Shown here piece after piece: positions 54,128-63,195 of a stretch of DNA of 64,000 nucleotides. How positions within the stretch are numbered: position 1 is the stretch's first letter; every line of letters starts with the position of its first letter. The DNA lies in contig NZ_JADMLG010000002.1 in assembly GCF_015674855.1 (NCBI RefSeq), positions 434,001-498,000 on the forward strand, in the 5' to 3' direction. The DNA is from Nocardia bovistercoris. Lineage in GTDB: Bacteria; Actinomycetota; Actinomycetes; Mycobacteriales; Mycobacteriaceae. The notes under the pieces were generated by a model. The model had not been told where the DNA came from and did not search any database. It was given only the letters and a program-made list of their open reading frames with translations. The position numbers and the translations under genes were made by a program.

Positions 54128-55264
54128 ATGTCAGTGGTCACGGAATCGGATGTGCGGGGCGCGCTCGCGAAGGTCGACGACCCGGAGATCCGCAAGCCGA
54201 TCACCGAACTCGGCATGGTCAAGAGCATCATCATCGGTCAGGGCGGCGACGTCCACATCGAGGTGTACCTGACCACGGCGGGCTGCCCGCTGCGCACCGA
54301 GATCACCCAGCGGGTCACCAAAGCCGTCGCCGACGTGCCCGGTGTCGGCGCGGTCTCGGTGGATCTCGACGTCATGGACGACGCGCAGCGCACCGCCCTG
54401 CGCAAGCAGCTGCGCGGCGACTCCGCCGATCCGGTGATCCCCTTCGCGCAGCCCGGCTCGCTCACCCGCGTGTACGCGGTGGCCTCGGGTAAGGGCGGCG
54501 TCGGAAAGTCCAGCGTCACGGTCAATCTGGCGGCCGCGATGGCCGCGCGTGGGCTGTCGGTCGGCGTGCTCGACGCGGATATCTACGGTCACTCCATCCC
54601 GAGGATGCTCGGCTCCGACGCGCGGCCGACCCAGGTCGAGCGCATGATCATGCCGCCCGTCGCGCACGACGTGAAATTCATCTCGATCGCGCAGTTCACC
54701 CAGGGGAACACGCCGGTGGTGTGGCGCGGCCCGATGCTGCACCGCGCGCTGCAACAGTTCCTCGCCGACGTGTTCTGGGGCGATCTGGACATCCTGCTGC
54801 TCGATCTGCCGCCCGGCACCGGCGACGTGGCGATCTCCATCGCCCAGCTGATCCCGAACGCGGAGATCCTCGTCGTCACCACCCCGCAGGTGGCCGCGGC
54901 CGAGGTCGCCGAGCGCGCGGGCTCGATCGCGTTGCAGACCCGCCAGCGCATCGCGGGCGTCGTGGAGAACCAGTCCTGGATGGATCTGCCCGACGGCTCC
55001 CGGATGGAGCTCTACGGCTCGGGCGGCGGCCGGACGGTGGCCGATAGCCTCAGCCGGGCGGTCGGCGCGAGTGTCCCGCTACTCGGACAGGTCCCGATCG
55101 AAAAGGAGCTGCGCGAGGCAGGCGACGACGGCGTCCCGATCGTGCTGCGCGATCCGGAAAGCGCCTCGGCCAAGGCGCTGATCGAGATCGCCGACAAACT
55201 CGCGGTGCGCCGTCGCGGCCTCGCGGGCATGTCGCTGGGGATCGACACCACCCGCCACCTCTGA
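54128..55264 (+). CDS. mrp: Mrp/ApbC iron-sulfur cluster carrier ATPase
   Basis: 378 residues. An N-terminal MIP18/DUF59 domain (GALAKVDDPEIRKPITELGM, residues ~8-90) is fused to a P-loop ATPase with the deviant Walker A VASGKGGVGKSSVTVNLA (about residue 120) and DILLLDLPPGTGDVAISIAQ (about 222). The CxxC pair near the C-terminus that binds the cluster in some members is not seen here: the segment reads ENQSWMDLPDGS, so cluster binding may differ. Cytosolic. Corresponds to Rv1229c. Confidence 0.93.
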   Translation: MSVVTESDVRGALAKVDDPEIRKPITELGMVKSIIIGQGGDVHIEVYLTTAGCPLRTEITQRVTKAVADVPGVGAVSVDLDVMDDAQRTALRKQLRGDSADPVIPFAQPGSLTRVYAVASGKGGVGKSSVTVNLAAAMAARGLSVGVLDADIYGHSIPRMLGSDARPTQVERMIMPPVAHDVKFISIAQFTQGNTPVVWRGPMLHRALQQFLADVFWGDLDILLLDLPPGTGDVAISIAQLIPNAEILVVTTPQVAAAEVAERAGSIALQTRQRIAGVVENQSWMDLPDGSRMELYGSGGGRTVADSLSRAVGASVPLLGQVPIEKELREAGDDGVPIVLRDPESASAKALIEIADKLAVRRRGLAGMSLGIDTTRHL

Positions 55265-55323
55265 ATCTCTCGGATCCGAGTCCGGCGCACCGAAGGCGCG
55301 TGCCGGGTGTCGGCGGGTGCCAA

Positions 55324-55329
55324 TAAGCT
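55324..55329 (+). promoter_or_regulatory. -10 box of leaderless DivIVA-like gene
   Basis: TAAGCT, 6 nt (cgtcac), then ATG at 55336. Confidence 0.55.
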
Positions 55330-55335
55330 CGTCAC

Positions 55336-55794
55336 ATGCTCACGCTGCTTGTCTACGTGCTGTTCGTCGGTCTGGTGGCCGTCGTGCTGTTCCTGCTCGC
55401 GAGTGCGGTGTTCGGGCGGGGGGAGGAATTGGGCCCGCTGCCGGAGGGCACGACGGCGACGGTGCTGCCCGCGGAAGGGATAAGCGGCGCCGATGTGCGC
55501 GCGCTGCGCTTCCAGCAGGCGGTGCGCGGCTACAAGGCGGGCGAGGTCGACTGGGTGCTCGCCCGGCTCGCCGCCCGCATCGACGAACTGCAGTCGGAGT
55601 TGGCGCAGACCCGAGGCGCGACCATCGCACGCGGCGGTTCCCCGTTCCCCGCTCAGCCGCTGCCGCCGCGTCCGGCGTGGGGCGTCACCGAGAAGGCCGC
55701 CGACGAGGTTTCCGGGCCGCTGGCCGGACTTACGGGCCCGAGGCCCGCGGTGTCCCCCGACGCTCCCGATGCCGCGCCCGAGGCTCCGAGGTGA
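55336..55794 (+). CDS. DivIVA-like single-pass membrane protein (Rv1209-type)
   Basis: 152 residues. One N-terminal membrane helix (LVYVLFVGLVAVVLFLLASA) precedes a short DivIVA-type segment (DVRALRFQQAVRGYKAGEVD, WVLARLAARIDELQSEL), which in related proteins senses membrane curvature or recruits partners at the pole. The Pro/Ala-rich C-terminus is disordered. The stop overlaps the tagA GTG (GTGA), so the two are coupled. The leaderless promoter fixes the ATG. The place matches Rv1209 next to tagA. Confidence 0.75.
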   Translation: MLTLLVYVLFVGLVAVVLFLLASAVFGRGEELGPLPEGTTATVLPAEGISGADVRALRFQQAVRGYKAGEVDWVLARLAARIDELQSELAQTRGATIARGGSPFPAQPLPPRPAWGVTEKAADEVSGPLAGLTGPRPAVSPDAPDAAPEAPR

Positions 55795-56360
55795 CCGCCG
55801 AACTCGCCGCCGACGGCCGTATCCGGTGCCCGTGGTCGGACGGTTCCCAGCTGTATCGCGATTACCACGACACCGAGTGGGGCCGCCCGCTGCACGGCGA
55901 CGACGCGATGTTCGAACGAATGTGTCTGGAAGCATTCCAGTCGGGTCTGGCGTGGATCACCATCCTGCGTAAGCGGCCCGCGTTCCGTACCGCATTTGCG
56001 GGATTCTCCATCGAACACGTGGCCGAGTTCGGCGCCGAGGACGTGAACCGATTGCTCGCCGATACCGGCATCGTGCGAAACCGGGCGAAAATCGAGTCGG
56101 CGATCGCCAATGCCAAGGTTGCCCGCGCGCTCGACGCCGGCTTGGACGAGCTGATCTGGTCCTTCGCGCCGCCCGCACGCCCGCGACCGCGCGCGATCGG
56201 CGACGTGCCCGCGACCAGTCCCGAATCCATCGCTCTGGCAAAAGAATTGAAGAAACGCGGATTCCGGTTCATCGGACCGACCACGGCGTACGCACTCATG
56301 CAGGCAACCGGAATGGTCGATGACCATCTGATCGATTGCTGGGTGCGCCACGACGGGTGA
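55791..56360 (+). CDS. tagA: 3-methyladenine DNA glycosylase I
   Basis: About 189 residues, standard for TagA. RCPWSDGSQLYRDYHDTEWG at the start, MFERMCLEAFQSGLAWITIL with the helix-hairpin-helix, ANAKV, and FRFIGPTTAYALMQATGMVD with DHLIDCW near the C-terminus, where the zinc-binding histidine/cysteine set lies. It removes 3-methyladenine from alkylated DNA. Coupled to the DivIVA-like gene by a GTGA overlap. M. tuberculosis counterpart Rv1210. Confidence 0.94.
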   Translation: MTAELAADGRIRCPWSDGSQLYRDYHDTEWGRPLHGDDAMFERMCLEAFQSGLAWITILRKRPAFRTAFAGFSIEHVAEFGAEDVNRLLADTGIVRNRAKIESAIANAKVARALDAGLDELIWSFAPPARPRPRAIGDVPATSPESIALAKELKKRGFRFIGPTTAYALMQATGMVDDHLIDCWVRHDG

Positions 56361-56528
56361 AGTCTCGACCTAGGGATCACATTTCGAACTCAGGTATCCG
56401 TCGAGTTCGGCGATAGGGAAGAATGGTACCGGTGTAGCTTGCCAAATGCCGGTGAGCTCACTGGTTGGTGACAACTGGAGTTCCAAGAAAGTGCGCAGAA
56501 GACCGCGCAGATCTGGAGGGAGCAGAGG

Positions 56529-56696
56529 ATGGCGGCCATGAAGCCCCGCACCGGGGACGGTCCCCTCGAGGCAACCAAAGAAGGGCGTGGAATCGTCATG
56601 CGGGTTCCACTCGAGGGTGGCGGGCGTCTGGTCGTCGAACTCACACCGGACGAGGCAGCGGCGCTCGGCGACGAATTGAAGAGTGTCACCAGCTAG
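56529..56696 (+). CDS. DUF3117 small conserved protein (Rv1211-type)
   Basis: 55 residues: MAAMKPRTGDGPLEATKEGR at the start, IVMRVPLEGGGRLVVELTPD in the middle, then a short helix ending LKSVTS. This short protein is almost invariant across actinobacteria and has no known function. GGAGGGAGCAGAGG directly upstream is an excellent ribosome binding site. It sits between tagA and the rRNA methyltransferase, as Rv1211 sits after Rv1210. It is too short to appear in ordinary 60-residue ORF lists. Confidence 0.92.
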   Translation: MAAMKPRTGDGPLEATKEGRGIVMRVPLEGGGRLVVELTPDEAAALGDELKSVTS

Positions 56697-56764
56697 TCCC
56701 ACGCGTCGCGCCCGCACGGGTCGCCGCGATATCCCCGGTATTTCGGGGATCAACGGCGCTGCCC

Positions 56765-57685
56765 ATGCACCCGGCCCTCGCTGAAGTGGCCGCCCTGCTC
56801 GCGTGCCCGGAATGCGGTCTGCCACTGGCGGCAGCCGACCGGGTACTGCGTTGCGGGCGCGGGCACAGTTTCGACGTCGCCAAACAAGGCTATGTCAGCC
56901 TCCTGACCGGCGCGTCGACCAAAATGACCGGCGACACCGCCGACATGCTCGACGCCAGGGCGGCATTCCAGGGCGCTGGGCATTTCACACCGATCGCGCT
57001 GGCGTTGGTGACGGCCACCGGATCACGGTTGTCGGGCGGGACCGGCGCGACGGCGGAGGGCCTCGCGGTCGAGGGTCGGACTGCGCCCGCCGACGCCACG
57101 TTCGCCGAGACGAGCGCGGTACTCGAGATCGGGGCGGGCACCGGCTACTACCTGGCCCACCTGCTCGACGCTGTACCTTCGGCGCTCGGCATCGCGCTCG
57201 ATGTGTCCAAACCCGCGGCGCGCCGGTGCGCACGCGCCCACCCGCGCGCCGCGTCGGTGCTCGCCGACGCATGGCGCGGGCTGCCGATCGGCGACGGCCG
57301 CCTCGACGCCGTGCTCGCCGTCTTCGCCCCGCGCAATCCCGCCGAGGTCGCCAGGGTGCTGCGCGCGGACGGCCGCTTCGTCGTCGCCGGCCCGACCCCG
57401 CGCCACCTCGCCGAATTGGTCGGCCCGCTGGACATGGTCACCGTCGACCCGGACAAGGACCGCAGACTGGGCGAGGCCGTGGCGGGGCACTTCGAACAGC
57501 TCGACCGCACGGTGGTGGAGTACTCGATGGCGTTGTCGCACTCCGATATCGCCCACGTCGTCGGCATGGGCCCCTCCGCGTTCCACGCGGGTGATCGCAT
57601 GCGGCAAGCCATAGCCGCGCTTCCGGAGAGCGTCGAAGTCACCGCGTCCGTGATCGCCTCCACCTTCCGACCCGTGCCGCGCTGA
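56765..57685 (+). CDS. RlmA-like 23S rRNA guanine N1-methyltransferase
   Basis: About 306 residues. An N-terminal zinc finger (LLACPECGLPL ... RVLRCGRGHSFD, Cys4/His type) is followed by AKQGYVSLLTGASTKMTGDT, the family-specific linker, and a SAM-binding Rossmann domain (VLEIGAGTGYYLAHLLDAVP, about residue 118). RlmA enzymes methylate G745 or G748 of 23S rRNA; the G748 branch confers resistance to tylosin-type macrolides. Which base this one uses cannot be told. ATG 56765 is the first start after the DUF3117 stop. Confidence 0.85.
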   Translation: MHPALAEVAALLACPECGLPLAAADRVLRCGRGHSFDVAKQGYVSLLTGASTKMTGDTADMLDARAAFQGAGHFTPIALALVTATGSRLSGGTGATAEGLAVEGRTAPADATFAETSAVLEIGAGTGYYLAHLLDAVPSALGIALDVSKPAARRCARAHPRAASVLADAWRGLPIGDGRLDAVLAVFAPRNPAEVARVLRADGRFVVAGPTPRHLAELVGPLDMVTVDPDKDRRLGEAVAGHFEQLDRTVVEYSMALSHSDIAHVVGMGPSAFHAGDRMRQAIAALPESVEVTASVIASTFRPVPR

Positions 57686-57768
57686 AATCCGGGAGCACTG
57701 ACCGCGGAGCCGGTGCTACCGACCTGAGCACACCCACACCGATGTACGCCGCAGGCGACGTAGCCCGC

Positions 57769-59058
57769 TCAGTACTTGCGGACCCGGTCGTACACCTCGA
57801 TCGTGCGGGCGGCGATGGCGGCCCAGTCGAATTCCGCGATGGCTCTTTCCCGCCCGGCGGCGCCGAACCGGTCGGCCCCGGCGGGGTCGGCGGCGACCTC
57901 GTTGACGGCGTCGGCCAAGTCGCGTTCGTAGTCCTCGGCGGCGCTCGGGTCGTAGTGGACCAGGCGGCCGGTCTCGCCGTCGCGGACGACCTCGGGGATG
58001 CCGCCGACGTCGGAGGCGACCACGGCGGTGCCGCAGGCCATGGCCTCCAGGTTGACGATGCCGAGCGGTTCGTACACCGAGGGGCAGATGAAAACCGTGG
58101 CGGCCGCGAGAATCTGCCGGATCTGCTCGGTGGGCAGCATCTCCCGCACCCAGAACACGTTGCCTCGGCCCTGCCGCAGTTCCTCGACGGCGGCGGCCGT
58201 CTCCACCTCGAGTTCCCTGGTGTCGGGCGCGCCCGCGCACAGGATCAGCTGGATGTCGGGGTCGAATCGGCGCGCCGCGGCGAGCAGGTGCCCGACCCCC
58301 TTCTGCCGGGTGATCCGGCCGACGAAGGCCGCGACGGGCAGATCGGGGCGGACGCCGAGTTCGGTCAGGACCGGCCTGGCCTCCGGTTCGGCCGCCCCCG
58401 GATGCCACAGGGTCGCGTCGATCCCGTTGTGCACCACGTGCACCCGGTCCGGGTCGAGGGCCGGGTAGGCGTCGAGCACGTCGTGGCGCATGCCTTCACT
58501 GACCGCGATCACCGCGTCGGCGTGTTCCACGGCGTTGCGCTCGGACCAGGACGACAGCCGGTAGCCGCCGCCGAGCTGTTCGGCCTTCCACGGCCGCCGC
58601 GGTTCCAGCGAATGCGCGGTGAGCACATGCGGAATGCCGTACAGGGTGGCCGCGAGATGGCCCGCGAACCCGGTGTACCAGGTGTGCGAATGCACCACGT
58701 CGACGTGTCCCGCTGCATCGGCCATCCGCAGCTGCGCCGACATCATCTGCAGCGCCGCGTTGGCCGCGTAGAGCATCGGATCCGGCTGATGCACCACCGC
58801 GTCGGTGCGCGGAACGCCCATGCAGTGCACGGTGACCTCGGCGAGCTGCCGCAGGCGCGTCACCAACTGCGTGACATGCACCCCGGCCCCGCCGTACACC
58901 TCGGGGGGATATTCGCGGGTCAGCATCGCCACCCGGAGGCGCTCGTGCGCCCCGTCCTGGTGCGCGCCACCGGGTGTGCTGTGCGCGATCTCGTCGCGAC
59001 TTGGCTCGGCCGCACCGGATCCCGCCGCCGAGCGCCCGCCGTCCGTGCCGAAACTCAC
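57769..59058 (-). CDS. glgA: Glycogen synthase/alpha-maltose-1-phosphate synthase, actinobacterial GlgA (GlgM) type
   Basis: About 429 residues. The catalytic GT-B fold begins at [20 protein letters not shown], with [26 protein letters not shown] and the acceptor/nucleotide motif [20 protein letters not shown] near the C-terminus. In mycobacteria the counterpart Rv1212c makes maltose-1-phosphate from ADP-glucose and glucose-1-phosphate, for the GlgE route to alpha-glucan. The divergent glgC supplies ADP-glucose. The GTG 59058 is 6 nt after TACTTT, so this start adds ~42 residues not present in Rv1212c; the classical start would be near 58932. Confidence 0.93.
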   Translation of the reverse strand: MSFGTDGGRSAAGSGAAEPSRDEIAHSTPGGAHQDGAHERLRVAMLTREYPPEVYGGAGVHVTQLVTRLRQLAEVTVHCMGVPRTDAVVHQPDPMLYAANAALQMMSAQLRMADAAGHVDVVHSHTWYTGFAGHLAATLYGIPHVLTAHSLEPRRPWKAEQLGGGYRLSSWSERNAVEHADAVIAVSEGMRHDVLDAYPALDPDRVHVVHNGIDATLWHPGAAEPEARPVLTELGVRPDLPVAAFVGRITRQKGVGHLLAAARRFDPDIQLILCAGAPDTRELEVETAAAVEELRQGRGNVFWVREMLPTEQIRQILAAATVFICPSVYEPLGIVNLEAMACGTAVVASDVGGIPEVVRDGETGRLVHYDPSAAEDYERDLADAVNEVAADPAGADRFGAAGRERAIAEFDWAAIAARTIEVYDRVRKY

Positions 59059-59064
59059 GGCTTC

Positions 59065-59070
59065 AAAGTA
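59065..59070 (-). promoter_or_regulatory. -10 box of leaderless glgA
   Basis: TACTTT on the minus strand, 6 nt (gaagcc), GTG at 59058. Confidence 0.5.
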
Positions 59071-59113
59071 GACGCTCGGGTCCGCAGGGGCCACTCACAC
59101 CCGCACTTCACGG

Positions 59114-59119
59114 TAGTTT
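59114..59119 (+). promoter_or_regulatory. -10 box of leaderless glgC
   Basis: TAGTTT, 7 nt, then GTG at 59127. It lies about 45 bp from the divergent glgA -10 box, so both genes share one control region. Confidence 0.5.
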
Positions 59120-59126
59120 GGCACGT

Positions 59127-60341
59127 GTGAGGAGCCAGCCGCACGTACTCGGGATCGTGCTCGCCGGTGGCGAGGGCAAGCGCCTGTTTCCGCTCACGGC
59201 GGATCGTGCGAAGCCAGCGGTGCCCTTCGGGGGCGCATACCGCTTGATCGATTTCGTCTTGAGCAACTTGGTGAACGCGGGCTATCTCCGGCTGTGCGTG
59301 CTCACCCAGTACAAGTCGCATTCCCTGGACAGACATATCTCCCAGACCTGGCGCCTGTCGGGTTTCGCGGGTGAGTACATCACCCCGGTGCCCGCACAGC
59401 AGCGACTCGGCCCGCGCTGGTACACCGGCAGCGCCGACGCGATCATGCAGTCGCTGAACCTGATCTACGACGAGGACCCCGAGTACATCGTGGTGTTCGG
59501 CGCCGATCACGTGTACCGCATGGATCCGGAGCAGATGGTCTCGCGCCACATCGAATCCGGCGCGGGCGTCACGGTGGCGGGCATCAGGGTGCCGCGCAGC
59601 GAGGCGAGCGCCTTCGGCTGCATCGATTCCGACGACGACGGCCGGATCACCCAGTTCCTGGAGAAGCCCGCGCACCCGCCGGGCACGCCGGACGACCCGA
59701 ACGTCACCTTCGCTTCGATGGGCAACTACGTGTTCACCACGAAGGTGCTCGTGGAGTCGATCCGCGCCGACGCCGAGAACTCCGATTCCGACCACGACAT
59801 GGGCGGCGACATCATTCCCGCGCTGGTGGCCGCCGGTCAGGCCGCGGTCTACGACTTCGCCGACAACGAGGTGCCCGGCGCCACCGAACGCGATCGCGGG
59901 TACTGGCGCGACGTGGGCACCATCGACGCGTTCTACGAGGCCCATATGGACCTGGTCTCGGTGCATCCGGTCTTCAACCTCTACAACCGGCGCTGGCCGA
60001 TCCGCGGCGCCGCCGAGAACCTGCCGCCCGCCAAATTCGCGCAGGGCGGGCTCGCCCAGGAGTCCATCGTCGGCGCGGGCAGCATCCTTTCGGCGGCGAC
60101 GGTGCGCAATTCGGTGCTGAGTTCGAACGTGGTGATCGATGACGGCGCCACGGTCGAGGGCAGCGTGCTGATGCCAGGGGTGCGGATCGGGCGCGGCGCA
60201 GTGGTGCGGCGCGCCATCCTCGACAAGAACGTGGTGGTCGCCGATGGCGAGATCATCGGCGTCGATCTCGAGCGCGACCGGCAACGTTTCGCGGTCAGCA
60301 ACGGCGGTGTGGTGACCGTCGGGAAGGGTGTTTGGGTCTGA
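59127..60341 (+). CDS. glgC: Glucose-1-phosphate adenylyltransferase
   Basis: 404 residues. Nucleotidyltransferase motif [20 protein letters not shown] at the start, [25 protein letters not shown] and LEKPAHPPG, and a C-terminal left-handed beta-helix of hexapeptides ([20 protein letters not shown]). It makes ADP-glucose, the donor for GlgA, and is the committed step of glycogen and maltose-1-phosphate synthesis; allosteric sites lie in the beta-helix in relatives. Divergent from glgA. Confidence 0.96.
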   Translation: MRSQPHVLGIVLAGGEGKRLFPLTADRAKPAVPFGGAYRLIDFVLSNLVNAGYLRLCVLTQYKSHSLDRHISQTWRLSGFAGEYITPVPAQQRLGPRWYTGSADAIMQSLNLIYDEDPEYIVVFGADHVYRMDPEQMVSRHIESGAGVTVAGIRVPRSEASAFGCIDSDDDGRITQFLEKPAHPPGTPDDPNVTFASMGNYVFTTKVLVESIRADAENSDSDHDMGGDIIPALVAAGQAAVYDFADNEVPGATERDRGYWRDVGTIDAFYEAHMDLVSVHPVFNLYNRRWPIRGAAENLPPAKFAQGGLAQESIVGAGSILSAATVRNSVLSSNVVIDDGATVEGSVLMPGVRIGRGAVVRRAILDKNVVVADGEIIGVDLERDRQRFAVSNGGVVTVGKGVWV

Positions 60342-60375
60342 TCCCGAGTTCGCGATCGAAGGCGGCGACGTCGGG

Positions 60376-60579
60376 TCAGGGCTGGGACTGGATCGTCGGC
60401 CTCGGGCAGAACGGTTCGCACGGGCCCGGGGTGCGCGGCGTCGTCGGGCGGTCCCGGTCACCGAAGTCGGCGGTGCTGACCAGGATCATGGCGACCACGG
60501 CGACCAGCACGATGAGCACGAACACGACACTGGCGCCCGCCCACTCCTCGCGGTCGTTCTCGTTGTCGTTGCGGAACAT
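60376..60579 (-). CDS. Small single-pass membrane protein with C-terminal CEPFC motif (copy A)
   Basis: 67 residues: a charged start (MFRNDNENDREEWAG), one membrane helix (ASVVFVLIVLVAVVAMILVS), the conserved TADFGDRD just after it, then a proline-rich tail with PGPCEPFCPRP. ATG 60579 has GAAGGGTG about 10 nt upstream. The gene 100 bp upstream on the same strand encodes a paralogue sharing NADF/TADF and CEPFC. Topology (N-in, C-out by the negative start and following residues) is uncertain. No family recognised. Confidence 0.6.
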   Translation of the reverse strand: MFRNDNENDREEWAGASVVFVLIVLVAVVAMILVSTADFGDRDRPTTPRTPGPCEPFCPRPTIQSQP

Positions 60580-60686
60580 CGCCGTACACCCTTCACCATC
60601 GCGACCTCGTCGGCGGTGCGCCGCCACGAACTCTCGGCGGCTCGCCGCGGCGACCGCCGACGTAGGTGTCCCGAGGGCCGCGAGCC

Positions 60687-60926
60687 CTACGGCGCGGGTT
60701 GTGCCGCGCCGCAGAACGGTTCACAGGTACCCGACGGCGGCGGCGCCTTCGGCGGACCGGTGTCGAAATCGGCATTGCTGACCAATAGGAGCACGATCAG
60801 CGCCACCGCGATCACGGCGCCGAAAACGACCGATATCACCATCATCCAGTCCGGTGCCGAACGTTCGCTGACGATGATGCCGACGTGTGCGGTCTCGGCG
60901 ACCTCGGAACTACGTTGCCAGAACAT
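60687..60926 (-). CDS. Small single-pass membrane protein with C-terminal CEPFC motif (copy B)
   Basis: 79 residues: MFWQRSSEVAETAHVGIIVS, one membrane helix (MVISVVFGAVIAVALIVLLL), NADFDTGPP and a tail ending SGTCEPFCGAAQPAP. ATG 60926 is preferred over 60932 because AGAGG is correctly spaced only for it. It shares MF, xADF after the helix and CxxxC with the downstream copy, so the pair arose by duplication. Two cysteines three apart could bind a metal or form a disulfide outside the membrane. Function unknown. Confidence 0.6.
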   Translation of the reverse strand: MFWQRSSEVAETAHVGIIVSERSAPDWMMVISVVFGAVIAVALIVLLLVSNADFDTGPPKAPPPSGTCEPFCGAAQPAP

Positions 60927-61021
60927 TGTCATACCTCTGCGTCTCGATGTGGCTGTCGCATACCCGTCGCGACCGCCTCGACGCGGGTGACACGCCTATG
61001 GGCTCGAGCACACCGGTCGGA

Positions 61022-61654
61022 TCAGCCTCGGGAGGCGCAGAGCAGTCCGTCGCCGACGGGGATGAGGACGCTGGTCAATTCGGGGTCCTCGGCGATGGCC
61101 CTGGTGGCCGCGCGCACGGCCTGGGTGGCCGGATCGCGCTGGGACGGGTCGGGCACGCGCCCGCCGAGTAGTGCGTTGTGCAGCAGGATCGCACCGCCCG
61201 CGCGGAGTAATCGCACCGCTTGCGCCACGTACTGGGGGTGTTCGAGCGGTGCGGCATCGATGAAGACGAGGTCGTAGGCGCCGTCGGCGAGGCGGGGCAG
61301 GACGTCGAGCGCCCTGCCGTTGATGAGCCGGGTGCGGGCGGGCGGGATATCGGCGGCGCGGAAGGCGTCCTTGGCGGCGCGCTGGAGTTCGGGCTCGGAA
61401 TCGATGGTGGTCAGCGTGCCGTCCTCACGCATTCCGTCGAGCAGCCACAGTCCGCTGATGCCGGCACCGGTGCCGACCTCGACGACCGCGCGAGCGTCCA
61501 GCAACTGGGCGTACATGCTCAGCAGTGCCCCGACCGACGGCGGCACCGGCGCCGCGCCCAGTTCGGTGGCCCGTTCGCGCGCGCTGACGAGGATCTCGTC
61601 CTCCACGACGGATTCTTCCACGTAGGAGAGATTTCGCTCCAGGTTCGATGCCAC
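61022..61654 (-). CDS. SAM-dependent O-methyltransferase (Rv1220c-like)
   Basis: 210 residues of the catechol-O-methyltransferase-like class I fold: [20 protein letters not shown] (SAM motif I, about residue 63), [39 protein letters not shown] and [19 protein letters not shown]. The aspartate and asparagine that bind the metal in relatives are in place. The methyl acceptor is unknown. GTG start fixed by TAGCCT 6 nt upstream. Divergent from sigE, as Rv1220c is from Rv1221. Confidence 0.9.
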   Translation of the reverse strand: MASNLERNLSYVEESVVEDEILVSARERATELGAAPVPPSVGALLSMYAQLLDARAVVEVGTGAGISGLWLLDGMREDGTLTTIDSEPELQRAAKDAFRAADIPPARTRLINGRALDVLPRLADGAYDLVFIDAAPLEHPQYVAQAVRLLRAGGAILLHNALLGGRVPDPSQRDPATQAVRAATRAIAEDPELTSVLIPVGDGLLCASRG

Positions 61655-61660
61655 CGTATG

Positions 61661-61666
61661 AGGCTA
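61661..61666 (-). promoter_or_regulatory. -10 box of leaderless O-methyltransferase gene
   Basis: TAGCCT on the minus strand, 6 nt (catacg), GTG at 61654. Confidence 0.6.
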
Positions 61667-61744
61667 GCTGTCCGCGCCTCGTACGCACCCGCTACCGACC
61701 GAGACAGTGGACTGTGGCGTCGCACAACGGGGGCTCGCGCAATT

Positions 61745-61763
61745 TCTCAGGTGTCCCTCAGGG
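61745..61763 (+). promoter_or_regulatory. 8-bp direct repeat upstream of sigE, MprA-box-like
   Basis: TCTCAGGT and CCTCAGGG separated by 3 bp, about 200 bp before sigE. Two loosely conserved 8-bp direct repeats are the known layout of MprA boxes, and MprAB controls sigE in M. tuberculosis. Assignment is by analogy. Confidence 0.35.
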
Positions 61764-61840
61764 TCTCCACACCCCTGGCATATCGGGACAAGAAAGAGTA
61801 TGGACACGCAGGACCATACGACCGTGATACGCGGGACCGG

Positions 61841-61868
61841 GGAACAACGACATACATGTTGTCGGTTG
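61841..61868 (+). promoter_or_regulatory. ECF-type promoter of sigE
   Basis: GGAAC (61841-61845), 17 bp, CGGTTG (61863-61868), fitting the GGAA-N17-GTT class used by SigH/SigE. The spacer contains an ACAAC...GTTGT inverted repeat. Start of transcription would be about 80 bp before the sigE ATG. Confidence 0.45.
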
Positions 61869-61953
61869 TATCCGTACGTGGCGGCCCGAGACCCGGACCG
61901 CCGTGACCGTTCCGAGCTGTTTACGGTCCCGAGTAGGAGGTAGCCCCATCCAC

Positions 61954-62721
61954 ATGGTCAAAGGTTCCTTTGCGACATTACCGGGGCAGGCCGCGGAGGG
62001 GGAAACCGGTGCCGTGCCGGAATCCCGGCCCGCCGAGTCCACCGAATACGCCACGCTGCCCGAGCGCGTCCCCGCCTTCGAAGACGGCGACCTCATCTCC
62101 GCCGAGTCCACCCCCACCGACTCCGCCCCCACCGATTCCGAGGAACTGACCGGCACCGCCGCCTTCGACGCGACCGGCGACCGCACCGCCATGCCGTCCT
62201 GGGACGAGTTGGTGCGCGAGCACGCCGACCGCGTGTACCGACTCGCCTACCGCCTCTCCGGTGACGCGCAGGACGCCGAGGATCTCACCCAGGAGACCTT
62301 CATCCGCGTCTTCCGCTCGCTGTCGAACTACCAGCCGGGCACCTTCGAGGGCTGGCTGCACCGCATCACCACCAACCTGTTCCTCGACATGGTGCGCAGG
62401 CGCAACCGGATCAGGATGGAGGCGCTGCCGGAGGACTACGAGCGGGTGCCTGCCGACGGCCCAACGCCCGAGGACGCCTACCACGACGCCCGCCTCGATC
62501 CCGACCTGCAATCCGCACTCGACTCGTTGGCGCCGGAATTCCGCGCCGCCGTCGTACTGTGTGACATCGAGGGCCTGTCCTACGAGGAGATCGGCGCGAC
62601 GCTCGGGGTCAAACTCGGCACCGTGCGCAGTCGCATCCATCGTGGGCGTCAGGCACTGCGCGACTACCTTGCGCATAATGGATCACAGCAGCGGTTCGCC
62701 GCTGACGCGAATTTCGGGTGA
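61954..62721 (+). CDS. sigE: ECF sigma factor SigE
   Basis: About 255 residues. After an ~80-residue variable acidic N-terminus comes region 2 ([54 protein letters not shown]) and region 4 ([35 protein letters not shown]). These segments are nearly identical to M. tuberculosis SigE (Rv1221) as I recall it, which controls envelope and oxidative stress. ATG 61954 is taken; an AGGAGG lies 13 nt upstream, slightly far, so an upstream in-frame start cannot be excluded. rseA follows. Confidence 0.95.
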   Translation: MVKGSFATLPGQAAEGETGAVPESRPAESTEYATLPERVPAFEDGDLISAESTPTDSAPTDSEELTGTAAFDATGDRTAMPSWDELVREHADRVYRLAYRLSGDAQDAEDLTQETFIRVFRSLSNYQPGTFEGWLHRITTNLFLDMVRRRNRIRMEALPEDYERVPADGPTPEDAYHDARLDPDLQSALDSLAPEFRAAVVLCDIEGLSYEEIGATLGVKLGTVRSRIHRGRQALRDYLAHNGSQQRFAADANFG

Positions 62722-62795
62722 TACCACCGTCCCCGTGGCGGTCGGCGGCGCCCGTTCGGGTGGATGATGTCGGTCGTCGGAAGGGTGAGCACCGC

Positions 62796-63185
62796 ATGAG
62801 TGGCGAGTCCAGCACGTCCGGTCGTTCGCCGCGGTTCCGTCCCACCGAGCATCTGGCCAGTGAGGCCGTCGCCGCGTATGTGGACGGGGAGCTGCGGATG
62901 AACGCCTACCTTCGTGCCGCCCAACATCTTTCCCTCTGCCCCGAATGCGCGGCGGAGGTCGACGCGCAGCAGCAGGCGCGTATCGCGTTGCGCCAGTCCG
63001 GTCAGGTGTCGATTCCCACCGGCCTGCACGACAGCCTCACCCGCATCCCGCTGGCCGAGTTGCCCGGCGCGGGCACCGAGTTGCCCGGGCGCGCCCCGCA
63101 CGCGAACCCACGCAACGAGGCCGTTCTCGGATTTCTGACCGATTCGTTCACCGCGACCCGGTGGACCATGTGGTGGCGCAAGTAG
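62796..63185 (+). CDS. rseA: Zinc-binding anti-sigma factor RseA
   Basis: 129 residues. RPTEHLASEAVAAYVDGELR and HLSLCPECAAEVDAQQQARI form the zinc anti-sigma domain with the HxxxCxxC motif (about residues 44-51), which holds SigE and releases it on oxidation or phosphorylation-driven proteolysis. The C-terminus lacks a membrane helix, as in Rv1222, so it is cytosolic. AAGGGTGAG precedes ATG 62796. Positioned directly after sigE and before htrA. Confidence 0.93.
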   Translation: MSGESSTSGRSPRFRPTEHLASEAVAAYVDGELRMNAYLRAAQHLSLCPECAAEVDAQQQARIALRQSGQVSIPTGLHDSLTRIPLAELPGAGTELPGRAPHANPRNEAVLGFLTDSFTATRWTMWWRK

Positions 63186-63188
63186 AGT
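63183..63188 (+). promoter_or_regulatory. -10 box of leaderless htrA
   Basis: TAGAGT, 7 nt, then GTG at 63196, overlapping the rseA stop. htrA can thus be transcribed apart from sigE-rseA. Confidence 0.5.
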
Positions 63189-63195
63189 TCAGCGC

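Noticed and set aside
55270..55281. CTCGGATCCGAG palindrome after mrp as a terminator
   Set aside because: A perfect palindrome without a loop cannot form a normal hairpin and no T tract follows.
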